56,990 bases of DNA from DATGLG01 sp035294245 (GTDB taxonomy: Bacteria; Pseudomonadota; Alphaproteobacteria; JACZXZ01). Numbering within the stretch: position 1 is the stretch's first letter; the number at the start of each line of letters is the position of its first letter. Both the position numbers and the translations under genes were made by a program. Location of the stretch: the NCBI GenBank assembly GCA_035294245.1, contig DATGLG010000022.1:1-56990 (forward strand), given 5' to 3'. This document shows, piece after piece, positions 23,884 through 32,290 of this stretch. Below the pieces are notes generated by a model. That model did no database searches. It was not told the origin of the DNA and worked only from the letters and a program-made list of their open reading frames with translations.

Positions 23884-24831
23884 TCAAGAGGCAGGCTTGA
23901 GACGCCCGGCGAAGGGCGGGGCGGGGAGACGGGCGCCGGCATAGGCGGCGACCTCGCCGAAGCGGCGCTGTTGCTCCCAGTCCTCACGCGCCCGGGCGAT
24001 CTCCTCGGGCGTGCGCGCCACGAAGTTCCACCACATGAGGATGGTCTCGCCGAAGGGCGCGCCGCCGATCAGCATCAGCCGCGCGCCCGCGGCGACTTCC
24101 AGCGAGAGGCGGTCGCGGCCGCCGCCAAGGTCGTAGAGCGTATCGATATCGCAGGCCCTGCCGTCGAGGGTGGCGCGTCCCGCGATGGGGAGGAGCGCGT
24201 GCTCGAAGGCGGGATCGAGAGGCACCTCAAGTCGGCCGTCGCGCTCGCCGCGAAGCTCGGCGCCGATGATCGGCGAATAAGCCTTCGCGGGTGAGCGCGC
24301 CCCGGCGAGCGCGCCCATCAGCACCACGGCGCGGCCGCAGCCGAGGGATACGGTCGGCAGCTCGGGATGATGGGCGAAGGAGGCGGCGCCCTGGCGCTGG
24401 GCCTCCGGCAGCGCCGTCCAGAGCTGGACCCCGTGCAGCCGGCCCGTATGCGCGGGCGGCGTCTCCTCCGAATGGGCGATGCCGCCTCCGGCGGTCATGA
24501 GGTTGAGCTGCCCCGGCCGGATGAGCTGGGCATTGCCGAGGCTGTCCTTGTGCAGCACCTCGCCCTCGACAAGCCAGGTCACGGTCTGGAGCCCGATATG
24601 GGGATGAGGGGCGACATCCATCGGCTTGCCCGCGGCGAAGACGAGCGGCCCGAAATGGTCGAGGAAGCACCAGGGGCCGACGAGCCGCCGCTCGCGCCGC
24701 GGCAGGGCGCGATGGACCGCGAGCCCGCCGCCGAGATCGGCCGGGCGCGCCGGATAGGCCGCGACGGTCGGTTGCGTCTCTGGAGCAGCGGCGCAGGCGG
24801 TCGCCTCCGGCGGGGCCGTCAGATTGCTCAT
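23884..24831 (-). CDS. Pirin family bicupin protein
   Basis: 315-residue bicupin. The metal site in the N-terminal cupin is complete: H76, H78 (PHPHIGLQTVTW), H120 and E122 (GGGIAHSE), the classic pirin set. The C-terminal cupin lacks these ligands, as usual. Pirins act as redox-sensing metal proteins or, in some bacteria, as quercetin dioxygenases, so the exact role here is open. The N-terminal about 20 residues are Ala/Pro rich and disordered. The ATG at 24831 is preceded by AGGGAGAGG. The gene reads away from the acyl-CoA dehydrogenase gene across a 278-bp repeat-bearing spacer. Confidence 0.92.
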   Translation of the reverse strand: MSNLTAPPEATACAAAPETQPTVAAYPARPADLGGGLAVHRALPRRERRLVGPWCFLDHFGPLVFAAGKPMDVAPHPHIGLQTVTWLVEGEVLHKDSLGNAQLIRPGQLNLMTAGGGIAHSEETPPAHTGRLHGVQLWTALPEAQRQGAASFAHHPELPTVSLGCGRAVVLMGALAGARSPAKAYSPIIGAELRGERDGRLEVPLDPAFEHALLPIAGRATLDGRACDIDTLYDLGGGRDRLSLEVAAGARLMLIGGAPFGETILMWWNFVARTPEEIARAREDWEQQRRFGEVAAYAGARLPAPPFAGRLKPAS

Positions 24832-24891
24832 CCTCTCCCTCGTTCCGCGGCGGCCAGGCGTCGCATTTCGCTGCTCGACGCGGTGCGCCCC

Positions 24892-25050
24892 AAGAGCCTA
24901 AGCTCCAAGAGCCTAAAACGTGATGGTTTAGGCTGTTGCGCCTTCTTTGTCGCCCCCGCGGAAGCGGGGGCCCAGGCATTGCTGGATTCCCGCTTGCGCG
25001 GGAATGACGGCGCTTTCTTTGCAACCCAAGCACATCCTGCTCTAAAACAT
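24892..25050 (+). repeat. Composite palindromic intergenic repeat, family C, copy 2
   Basis: It begins with a direct repeat AAGAGCCTAA (24892-24901 and 24907-24916). A hairpin GCCTAAA/TTTAGGC follows at 24911-24933. Then come the family C double hairpin (GCCCCCGC/GCGGGGGC near 24952-24971; ATTCCCGC/GCGGGAAT near 24986-25005) and the tail AGCACATCCTGCTCTAA. The first copy at 3695-3797 has the same order, though more diverged. It occupies most of the spacer between the divergent pirin and acyl-CoA dehydrogenase genes. Confidence 0.7.
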
Positions 25051-25109
25051 ACGCCGAAGCCGCGGCGGCGGGCCAGCTTGCTCCGCCGGCCGCGCGAGGG
25101 AGGCGGCGG

Positions 25110-26276
25110 TTGGATTTCGCATTCTCGCCCGAGCAGGAGCAGATTCGCGACGCGATCCTCAAGCTCTGCGCGCGCTTCGGCGACGATTACTGGCTCGCCA
25201 AGGACAAGGAGGGCGGCTTCCCTGCCGAGTTCCACGCCGCCATGGCGAAGGATGGCTGGCTCGGCATCGCCATGCCCCCGGAGTTCGGCGGCGCGGGGCT
25301 CGGCATCACCGAGGCGGCGATCATGATGCAGGCGGTCGCCGAATCCGGGGCGGCGATGAGCGGCGCCTCGGCCATCCATATGAACATCTTTGGGCTGCAG
25401 CCCGTCGTCGTCTTCGGCAGCGACGAGCAGAAGCGGCGCATGCTGCCGCCGCTCATCCGCGGCGAGGACAAGGCCTGCTTCGCCGTGACCGAGCCCAATG
25501 TCGGGCTCAACACCACCCGGCTCGCGACCAAGGCCGAGCGCCGCGGCGACGGCTACGTCATCTCCGGCACCAAGATCTGGATCTCGACGGCGCAGGTCGC
25601 GAACAAGGTGCTGATCCTCACGCGCACCACGCCCTTGGAGGCGGTCAAGCGCAAGACCGACGGCTTGACCCTCTTCTACACCGACCTCGACCGCAGCCGC
25701 GCGGAGATCCGCGAGATCCCGAAGATGGGCCGCCACGCCGTCGATTCCAACATGGTCTTCATCGACGGCATGGTCGTGCCGGCGACGGACCGGATCGGGC
25801 CCGAGGGCGACGGCTTCCGCTCGATCCTCCACGGCATGAACCCCGAGCGCATCCTCATCGCCGCCGAGGCCGTGGGCATCGGCCGCGCCGCTTTGCGCAA
25901 GGCCGCGCAATATGCGAAGGAGCGCGTCGTCTTCGACCGCCCCATCGGGCGCAACCAGGGCATCGCCCATCCCCTCGCCAAATGCTGGGCGGCGCTCGAG
26001 GCGGCCAATCTCATGGTGCTCAAGGCGGCGGCGCTCTACGACCAGGGCAAGGAGTGCGGCGCCGAGGCGAACGCCGCCAAATACCTGGCGGCCGAGGCCG
26101 CCTTCGAGACCTGCGAGACCGCGGTCATGACCCATGGCGGCATGGGCTATGCCAAGGAGTATCACGTGGAGCGGTACTTGCGCGAGAGCCTGATCCCGCG
26201 CATCGCCCCCATCAGCCCGCATATGATCCTCAACTTCATCGCCGAGAAGGTGCTCGGCTTGCCCAAGTCCTATTGA
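25110..26276 (+). CDS. Acyl-CoA dehydrogenase
   Basis: 388-residue FAD enzyme with the three acyl-CoA dehydrogenase domains: N-terminal helical (1-115), middle beta (about 120-215, with CFAVTEPNVGLNTT and ISGTKIWIS) and C-terminal helical. The C-terminal region has FDRPIGRNQGIAHPLA, then HGGMGYAKEYHVERYLR. The usual EGT triad that carries the catalytic Glu in short/medium-chain enzymes reads API here. The base is therefore elsewhere (perhaps NPER) or the enzyme belongs to a divergent branch. The start is TTG at 25110, supported by GAGGGAGG eight bases upstream. It is the first gene of a likely operon with the MaoC, CitE and CaiB genes. Confidence 0.92.
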   Translation: MDFAFSPEQEQIRDAILKLCARFGDDYWLAKDKEGGFPAEFHAAMAKDGWLGIAMPPEFGGAGLGITEAAIMMQAVAESGAAMSGASAIHMNIFGLQPVVVFGSDEQKRRMLPPLIRGEDKACFAVTEPNVGLNTTRLATKAERRGDGYVISGTKIWISTAQVANKVLILTRTTPLEAVKRKTDGLTLFYTDLDRSRAEIREIPKMGRHAVDSNMVFIDGMVVPATDRIGPEGDGFRSILHGMNPERILIAAEAVGIGRAALRKAAQYAKERVVFDRPIGRNQGIAHPLAKCWAALEAANLMVLKAAALYDQGKECGAEANAAKYLAAEAAFETCETAVMTHGGMGYAKEYHVERYLRESLIPRIAPISPHMILNFIAEKVLGLPKSY

Positions 26277-26315
26277 GCGGCGCCGCGGGCGCCGGCGACA
26301 ACGGAGAGCAACAGC

Positions 26316-26777
<462 letters not shown>

Positions 26778-26779
26778 GC

Positions 26780-27643
26780 ATGCGCTCGCTTCTCTTCGTG
26801 CCCGCGGACAGCGAGCGCAAGCTCGCCAAGGGCCGCGAGTCCGGCGCCGATGTCCTCATCCTCGACCTCGAGGATTCGGTCGCCGCGGCGCGCCGGCCCG
26901 AGGCCCGCCGGCTCGCGCGCGGCTTTCTCGCCGCCCCGCGCGCGGGCGGCCAGCGCTATTACGTGCGCGTCAATCCCCTCGCGAGCGAGGCGCCGCTTGC
27001 GGATCTCGCCGCGGTGATGCCCGGCCGCCCCGACGGCATCATGCTGCCCAAGAGCACGCCCGGGGATTTGCGCCGCCTCGACCATTATCTCGCGGCCTTC
27101 GAGGCGGCTGCCGAGATTCCCCTGGGCGACACCAGGATCGTCGCGATCGCGACGGAGACGCCCGAGGCCGTCTTCGCTCTCGGCGGCTATCGCGGCGTCA
27201 CGCCGCGCCTCGAGGGCCTGACCTGGGGGGCGGAGGACCTGGCGGCGGTGCTGGGCGCCGCCAATCGCAGGCCCGACGGCGCTTATGACGACGTCTTCCG
27301 CCTGGCGCGCGCGCTCTGCCTCCTCGGCGCCCACGCCGCGGGGGTCGCGGCGATCGACACCGTCTTCACCGACTTCAAGGACGACAAGGGCCTCGAGGCC
27401 GAGTGCGCCGCCGCCCGCCGCATGGGCTTCACCGGCAAGATGGCGATCCATCCCGCCCAGGTCGCCGTCATCAATGGCGCCTTCGCGGCGACGGCGGAGG
27501 AGCTCGCCTGGGCGCGGCAGGTGGTGGAGGCCTTCGCCGCCGACCCCGCGGCGGGCGCCATCGGCATCGGCGGCAAGATGATCGACCGGCCCCATCTCGT
27601 CCTCGCCGAGCGCATCCTCGCGCGGGCGGGCGAGAAGCGGTGA
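26780..27643 (+). CDS. CitE/HpcH-family acyl-CoA lyase (citramalyl- or malyl-CoA lyase-like)
   Basis: 287-residue TIM-barrel lyase of the CitE-like group. It has N-terminal RSLLFVPADSERKL, the metal-binding LILDLEDSVA, IVAIATETPEAVF with the active-site Glu, GAEDLAAVLGA, and the C-terminal KMAIHPAQV. CitE-like enzymes of this size cleave citramalyl-CoA, malyl-CoA or 3-hydroxy-3-methylglutaryl-type thioesters. The ATG is two bases after the MaoC stop, so translation is coupled. Together with the hydratase, the dehydrogenase and the downstream CoA-transferase it fits a C5-dicarboxylate route ending in pyruvate plus acetyl-CoA. The substrate is inferred only from this context. Confidence 0.9.
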   Translation: MRSLLFVPADSERKLAKGRESGADVLILDLEDSVAAARRPEARRLARGFLAAPRAGGQRYYVRVNPLASEAPLADLAAVMPGRPDGIMLPKSTPGDLRRLDHYLAAFEAAAEIPLGDTRIVAIATETPEAVFALGGYRGVTPRLEGLTWGAEDLAAVLGAANRRPDGAYDDVFRLARALCLLGAHAAGVAAIDTVFTDFKDDKGLEAECAAARRMGFTGKMAIHPAQVAVINGAFAATAEELAWARQVVEAFAADPAAGAIGIGGKMIDRPHLVLAERILARAGEKR

Positions 27644-27695
27644 GCGCGAGGTATATTTGCTGGTGGCGACGATCAGTTATAGCTCATAGCCACAC

Positions 27696-27724
27696 CGTCA
27701 TTCTCGCGAAAGCGAGAATCCAGT
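27696..27724 (+). repeat. Short palindromic repeat next to the MITE-like element
   Basis: CGTCATTCTCGCGAAAGCGAGAAT followed by CCAGT: a variant of the ATTCCCGC/GCGGGAAT hairpin with both arms changed together (TTCTCGC/GCGAGAA), so pairing is kept. It abuts the left end of MITE-like copy 2. Together they fill most of the 358-bp spacer between the CitE and CoA-transferase genes (27644-28001). Confidence 0.6.
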
Positions 27725-27731
27725 GGCTCTG

Positions 27732-27936
27732 GGCCCCCGCTTTGCGCGCTACGGCATTCACACATCTCAGTCTGCACTCTCCCCCTCGTCATTCCCGCGA
27801 AAGCGGGAATCCAGTATTTCCGCGGAAAACCTGGACTCCGGCTCTCCGCTGCGCTCCGGCCGGAATGACGGCTATTCCTTTGGAAGCGGCGCCCATCCAG
27901 ACTTGTGTGCATGCCCTAGCGCTTCCGCGGGGGCAA
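27732..27936 (+). repeat. MITE-like element, copy 2 (complete)
   Basis: About 200 bp with imperfect terminal inverted repeats. Left GCGCTACGGCATTCACAC (27746-27763) and the reverse complement of 27905-27922 agree at 16 of 18 bases, and the similarity extends outward to a CCCCCGC block on both sides. The core 27747-27883 is 98.5% identical (135/137) to the inverted copy at the window start. It contains two palindromes and no open reading frame of its own. It separates the CitE and CoA-transferase genes of one pathway. Confidence 0.78.
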
Positions 27937-28001
27937 CGATAGAAGTGGTCCAATCGAGGCGGACAGTGTCGGGGAACGACGACGAGGAAAGGAAAGACAG
28001 C

Positions 28002-29225
28002 ATGAGTGGTCCGCTTGCCGGCGTCCGCGTGGCCGACATGACGATGAACGTGATGGGGCCCTATGCGGCGCAGATCCTGGGCGACATGGGTGCCGATATC
28101 TGCAAGATCGAGCCGCCCGAGGGCGACACCCTGCGCGGCGTCGGCCCGTCGCGCAGCCCGGGGATGGGGCCCTATTTCCTCCATCTCAACCGCAACAAGC
28201 GCAGCCTCGCCCTCGACCTCAAGAAGCCCGGCGCGCGCGCGGCGCTGCACCGCATCCTCGCCCGGGCCGACGTGCTCCTCTACAGCTTCCGTCCCCAGGC
28301 CATGGCGCGGCTCGGCGCCGCCTATGCCGAGATCGCTGCCATCAATCCGCGCATCATCTATTGCGGCGCCTTCGGCTATGGGCAGAACGGGCCCTACGCG
28401 GCGAAGCCCGCCTATGACGATCTCATCCAATCGGCGATCTCGCTTCCCGTGCTCCAGGCGCGCGGGGTCGGCGAGCCGACCTATGTGGTGACGACGATCG
28501 CCGACCGCACCGTCGGCCTCATGGCGGCGTCCTCGGTCGGCATGGCGCTCTATTACCGGGAGCGGACGGGCCGCGGCCAGTCGATCGAGGTCCCCATGTT
28601 CGAGACCATGGCGCAGTACGTCATGGGCGACCACCTCTACGGCCTCACCTTCGAGCCGCCCATGGGCTCGGCCGGCTATGTGCGGCTGATGGATCCCAAC
28701 CGCCGGCCCTACAGGACCAAGGACGGCCATATCGGCGTCCTCGTCTACAACGACAAGCATTGGCGGCGCTTCTTTGCCCTCGCCGGCCGGCCGGAGATGG
28801 CCGAGGATCCCCGCTTCGCCTCCATGGCAACGCGCACGCGGAACATCGGATTCCTCTACAATTTCCTGAGCGAGACCTTCGCCACCAAGACCTCCGCTGA
28901 ATGGCTCGCTCTCCTGGAGGCGGCGGATATCCCGGCGGTGCGGCTCAACACCCCCGAGACGCTGATCGAGGACCCGCATATGCAGGCGATCGACTTCTTC
29001 AAGCTGGTCGAGCATCCCAGCGAGGGACGCATCCGCGTCATGGGCATGCCGCAGACTTGGAGCGAGTCCCAGCCCGAGGTCACCCGCGAGGCCCCCCTGC
29101 TCGGCGAGCACAGCGTCGAGCTCCTCGGGGAATATGGTCTCGGCAAGGACGAGATCGCCGCCCTCCTCGCCGCCGACGCCGCCATCGACGGCCGCCCGAA
29201 AGCGCGGGCGACCTCGCGACCGTAA
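28002..29225 (+). CDS. CaiB/BaiF-family (class III) CoA-transferase
   Basis: 407-residue CoA-transferase. Family features are the N-terminal LAGVRVADMT, GDMGADICKIEPPEGD, FLHLNRNKRSLALDLK, and the catalytic Asp in PAYDDLIQSA (D139 by position). Later blocks are GRGQSIEVPMFE and a C-terminal EHPSEGRIRVMG. A strong ribosome site (AGGAAAGGAAAG) precedes the ATG. It probably activates a dicarboxylate with CoA from succinyl-CoA. The same family supplies the itaconate CoA-transferase in Pseudomonas. It is separated from the CitE gene by the MITE-like repeat but reads in the same direction. Confidence 0.92.
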   Translation: MSGPLAGVRVADMTMNVMGPYAAQILGDMGADICKIEPPEGDTLRGVGPSRSPGMGPYFLHLNRNKRSLALDLKKPGARAALHRILARADVLLYSFRPQAMARLGAAYAEIAAINPRIIYCGAFGYGQNGPYAAKPAYDDLIQSAISLPVLQARGVGEPTYVVTTIADRTVGLMAASSVGMALYYRERTGRGQSIEVPMFETMAQYVMGDHLYGLTFEPPMGSAGYVRLMDPNRRPYRTKDGHIGVLVYNDKHWRRFFALAGRPEMAEDPRFASMATRTRNIGFLYNFLSETFATKTSAEWLALLEAADIPAVRLNTPETLIEDPHMQAIDFFKLVEHPSEGRIRVMGMPQTWSESQPEVTREAPLLGEHSVELLGEYGLGKDEIAALLAADAAIDGRPKARATSRP

Positions 29226-29313
29226 CCGTCACAGGCGCATCACAACAATATCACTATCGCTACAGCTTCCGCGGGTATTAACCTGGACAGTGGCCCAGAA
29301 GGAGCGCGGCGTG

Positions 29314-30252
29314 ATGCGAGCGCTTGCCAAGACAATGCTTACCGAGTTTGCGCGCCGATTGCCGCCGGGCGCGCGCCGGGCGCTCCTGGAGGGCCTCGCC
29401 GAGCAAGGGGAGCAATACGAGGCGTTCCAGGCCCTCGGCCGCTCCCTCGGCGTTGCCGATATCGCCGTCTCCGGGCGTTTCGGGCTGATCGAGGGCTCCC
29501 TCGACGACAATGTCCTCATGGCCGCCTATGCGCGGCGCAAGACCTGGTCCGCGGCGAAGAACGCGTTCTTCATCGATCTCTTCGAGCAGCGGGATGGCGG
29601 CACCTATATCGATGTGGGCGCCAATATCGGCCTCACCACCATTCCGATCGCGCGCAATCCGAAGGTGGCGTGCAAGGCCTTCGAGCCCGAGCCCTCGGCC
29701 TTCCGTCATCTCGCGCGCAACGTGGCCAGCAATTGCCCGAGCGCCAATGTCGAGCTCTTCAACCGGGCGCTCTTCGACAAGCGCACGATGCTGCGCTTCG
29801 AGCTGTCGGACCGCAATCTCGCCGATCATCGCATCCGCGTCCGCGGCGAGGGCGGCCGCTTCGGCGAGGAGCAATGGCGGGTCATCGAGGTCGCGGCGGA
29901 ACGCCTCGACGACATCCTCGACCCGCAGCGGCTCGTCCCGCCGATCGCCGTCAAGATCACGGCCCAGGGCTCGGAGGCGCATATTGTGGCCGGTGGGCGC
30001 GCGGTGCTCGCCGCGACGGAAGCCGTGGCCTTTCAGCTTTATCCCTACGCCCTGGCGCGCGCGAAAGGCGACGCGGAATTCCTCGGCGACTTCCTCCGGC
30101 ATGGCTTCACGTCGGGCGCCGTCATGATCGGCGATGACGACGCCCCGCTCGCCTGGCGGCCCGTCGAGGCGGTGGCCGTCGAGGTCGAGGCGCTGGCGCA
30201 GCGCTACCGCGACGCGCCCTACAGCTACTACCACGTCTTCGCGCGGAAATAG
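29314..30252 (+). CDS. FkbM-family methyltransferase
   Basis: 312-residue SAM-dependent methyltransferase of the FkbM group. An N-terminal helical region (about 90 residues) precedes motif I TYIDVGANIGLTT (97-109). Then come AFEPEPSAFRHLARN, the family's late segment (here VKITAQGSEAHIVAGG, a variant of the usual K-I-D-V-E-G-x-E), and the C-terminal YYHVFARK. The Asp normally present in that late motif is Thr-Ala here. AAGGAG lies upstream of both GTG 29311 and ATG 29314. FkbM enzymes O-methylate sugars or polyketides; beside the convergent TPR-glycosyltransferase (17-bp gap) a glycan-modifying role is likely. Confidence 0.87.
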   Translation: MRALAKTMLTEFARRLPPGARRALLEGLAEQGEQYEAFQALGRSLGVADIAVSGRFGLIEGSLDDNVLMAAYARRKTWSAAKNAFFIDLFEQRDGGTYIDVGANIGLTTIPIARNPKVACKAFEPEPSAFRHLARNVASNCPSANVELFNRALFDKRTMLRFELSDRNLADHRIRVRGEGGRFGEEQWRVIEVAAERLDDILDPQRLVPPIAVKITAQGSEAHIVAGGRAVLAATEAVAFQLYPYALARAKGDAEFLGDFLRHGFTSGAVMIGDDDAPLAWRPVEAVAVEVEALAQRYRDAPYSYYHVFARK

Positions 30253-30269
30253 CGGAATCTTAGGGCTTC

Positions 30270-32150
30270 TTACCGCGCGAAACCCCCCAGCGCTTCCTGA
30301 AGACGGGCGATCACCGCATCCCACGCGCCGGGCGCGGGCTGGCGGAAAAGCCGCAGCGACGGATACCACGGGCTGTCCTCGCGCTCGAGAAGCCAGCGCC
30401 AGTCGGGCGCGAAGGGAAGCAGGAGCCAGGTGGGAACACCCATCGTTCCGGCAAGGTGGGCGACCGAGGTGTCGACGGTGATCACGAGATCGAGCTGGGC
30501 GACGAGGGCGGCCGTATCGGCGAAGTCCGCGAGGCGCTCGCCCGCGGCGATGAGATTGGGCTTCGCCCGCAGGATCTCGGCGTCGCCCTCGCGCAGCTCC
30601 TTTTGCAGGCTCACGAATTGCACGCCCGTGGTCGCGAGCAGCGGCACCAGGCGCGTAAGCGGAATGGAGCGCCGCCGGTCCTTCTTATGGGCGCGGCTGC
30701 CGGCCCAGACCAGGCCGATGCGCGGACGCGGTGTCGCCGCGAGCGCGTCCCGCCAGGCAGCGGCCCGCTCCGGAGGAACGGTCAGTGGGGACAGCGCCGG
30801 CGGGATGGTCTCCAGCCGGGTCGCGAAAATGCGCGGCAGCCCGAGGAGCGGGACGTGCCGGTCATGGGGCGGCGGCGCGTCGCCGGAGGCCACGATGCGG
30901 CTCACGCCGGGAAGTGCTTCGAGCAGCGGGATCACGGGGGCTTGCACCTCGAGCACGACATTCGGCACCCGCGCGGCGACGAGGGGAAGATAGCGGAGGA
31001 ACTGGATCGTATCGCCGAGACCCTGCTCGGCATGGAGCAGCAGCGTCGCGTCCCTGAGAGGCTCGCCCTGCCATTGGGGCTGAGTCAGCCGGCGCGAGCG
31101 GCCGGCGAAGAGCGGCGTGCGCCAGCGCCATTCGTATTTCTCCCAGCCGGCGACGAAATCGCCGCGAACAAGGCGCGAGAGGGCCTCATTGAAATGGGCG
31201 TCGGCGTAATCGGGGCGCAGCGCCTGGGCCTGGCTGTAGCGCTCGAGCGCCGCCTCATGCTGGCTCAGATCGGCGAGGAGGAGCCCCATATTGTTGACGG
31301 CCTCGGGGAACGCCGGCCGCAGCGCCAGCGCCGCGGCATAGTCGGCGCGCGCCTCCTCGAGGCGGCCGAGGGCGCTCAGGGCGACGCCGCGGTTGTTGTG
31401 GGCCTCGGGATAGGCCGGCTTGAGGGCGAGCGCCTTGTCATAATCGGCGATTGCCTCGTCGAGGCGGCCGAGGTCGTTGAGCACCACGCCGCGATTGTTG
31501 TGGGCCTCGGCATAGCCGGGCTTGAGGGCGATGGCCTTCTCATAGCAGGCGATGGCCTCGTCGCGGCGCCCGAGGCCCTGGAGCGCGTCGCCGAGATTGC
31601 TATGGGCCTCGGCGTAGTCGGGCTTGAGCCGGATTGCCTGCCGCGCCGCCGATGCGGCCTCGTCGGCCCGCCCCAAGGCGATCAGGCCCCCGGCGAGGCT
31701 GTTCTGCGCAGCGGCGTCGTCGGGCTTGATCGCCGTCGCGCGGCGATAGCAATCGACGGCCTCGTCGAGCCGGCCCTCCCGGCCGAGCAGGGCACCGAGC
31801 GCGGTGAGGGCCTCGACATGTTTGGCGTCGAGCTGCAGCGCATTGCGGAAGCAGGCGACGGCCTCCTCGCTGCGGCCCAGATCCTTGAGCACGAGCCCGA
31901 GATTGTAATGGGCCTCCGCGGCTTTGGGGCGGCGGCGCAGGGCCTGGCGCAGAACCTCGGCGGCGTCCTCGAGCCGGCCCTGCTGCAAGCGGATGACGCC
32001 GAGGAGATGCAGGCAGTCGTAATGTCCCGGGTCGAGCTTCAGGATGGCGCGGTAGCGCGCCTCGGCGGCGTCAAGCTGCCCACCGAGATGAAGGTCGGCG
32101 GCCTCCTGGAAGATTTTCGCGGCCTTGGGCGATTTGAAGGAGTAGGCCAT
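30270..32150 (-). CDS. TPR-repeat protein with glycosyltransferase-like C-terminal domain
   Basis: 626 residues. About ten consecutive 34-residue TPR units fill residues 8-345, several almost identical (for example NNRGVVLNDLGRLDEAIADY and NNRGVALSALGRLEEARADY), which points to recent internal duplication. The C-terminal half (about 360-626) resembles the heptosyltransferase/GT9-like domain seen after TPRs in many proteobacterial proteins: LLLHAEQGLGDTIQFLRYLP, IGLVWAGS, and VITVDTSVAHLAGTMGVPTW. It is probably a soluble enzyme or scaffold that glycosylates a protein or surface glycan. There is no signal peptide. It is convergent with the FkbM methyltransferase. Confidence 0.88.
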   Translation of the reverse strand: MAYSFKSPKAAKIFQEAADLHLGGQLDAAEARYRAILKLDPGHYDCLHLLGVIRLQQGRLEDAAEVLRQALRRRPKAAEAHYNLGLVLKDLGRSEEAVACFRNALQLDAKHVEALTALGALLGREGRLDEAVDCYRRATAIKPDDAAAQNSLAGGLIALGRADEAASAARQAIRLKPDYAEAHSNLGDALQGLGRRDEAIACYEKAIALKPGYAEAHNNRGVVLNDLGRLDEAIADYDKALALKPAYPEAHNNRGVALSALGRLEEARADYAAALALRPAFPEAVNNMGLLLADLSQHEAALERYSQAQALRPDYADAHFNEALSRLVRGDFVAGWEKYEWRWRTPLFAGRSRRLTQPQWQGEPLRDATLLLHAEQGLGDTIQFLRYLPLVAARVPNVVLEVQAPVIPLLEALPGVSRIVASGDAPPPHDRHVPLLGLPRIFATRLETIPPALSPLTVPPERAAAWRDALAATPRPRIGLVWAGSRAHKKDRRRSIPLTRLVPLLATTGVQFVSLQKELREGDAEILRAKPNLIAAGERLADFADTAALVAQLDLVITVDTSVAHLAGTMGVPTWLLLPFAPDWRWLLEREDSPWYPSLRLFRQPAPGAWDAVIARLQEALGGFAR

Positions 32151-32290
32151 GGGTCCGCCGCTTGCGGAGAGCGCTGCGAGGCGAAGTAACCGGGGCGGCG
32201 CGAAGCCCGGACAAGGCTGCCGCCAAGGGCGGCACCCCGGCGATGCTCCGCGATCATGGTTGAGAAATCGTTAGCGCGGGGACCGGCTGC

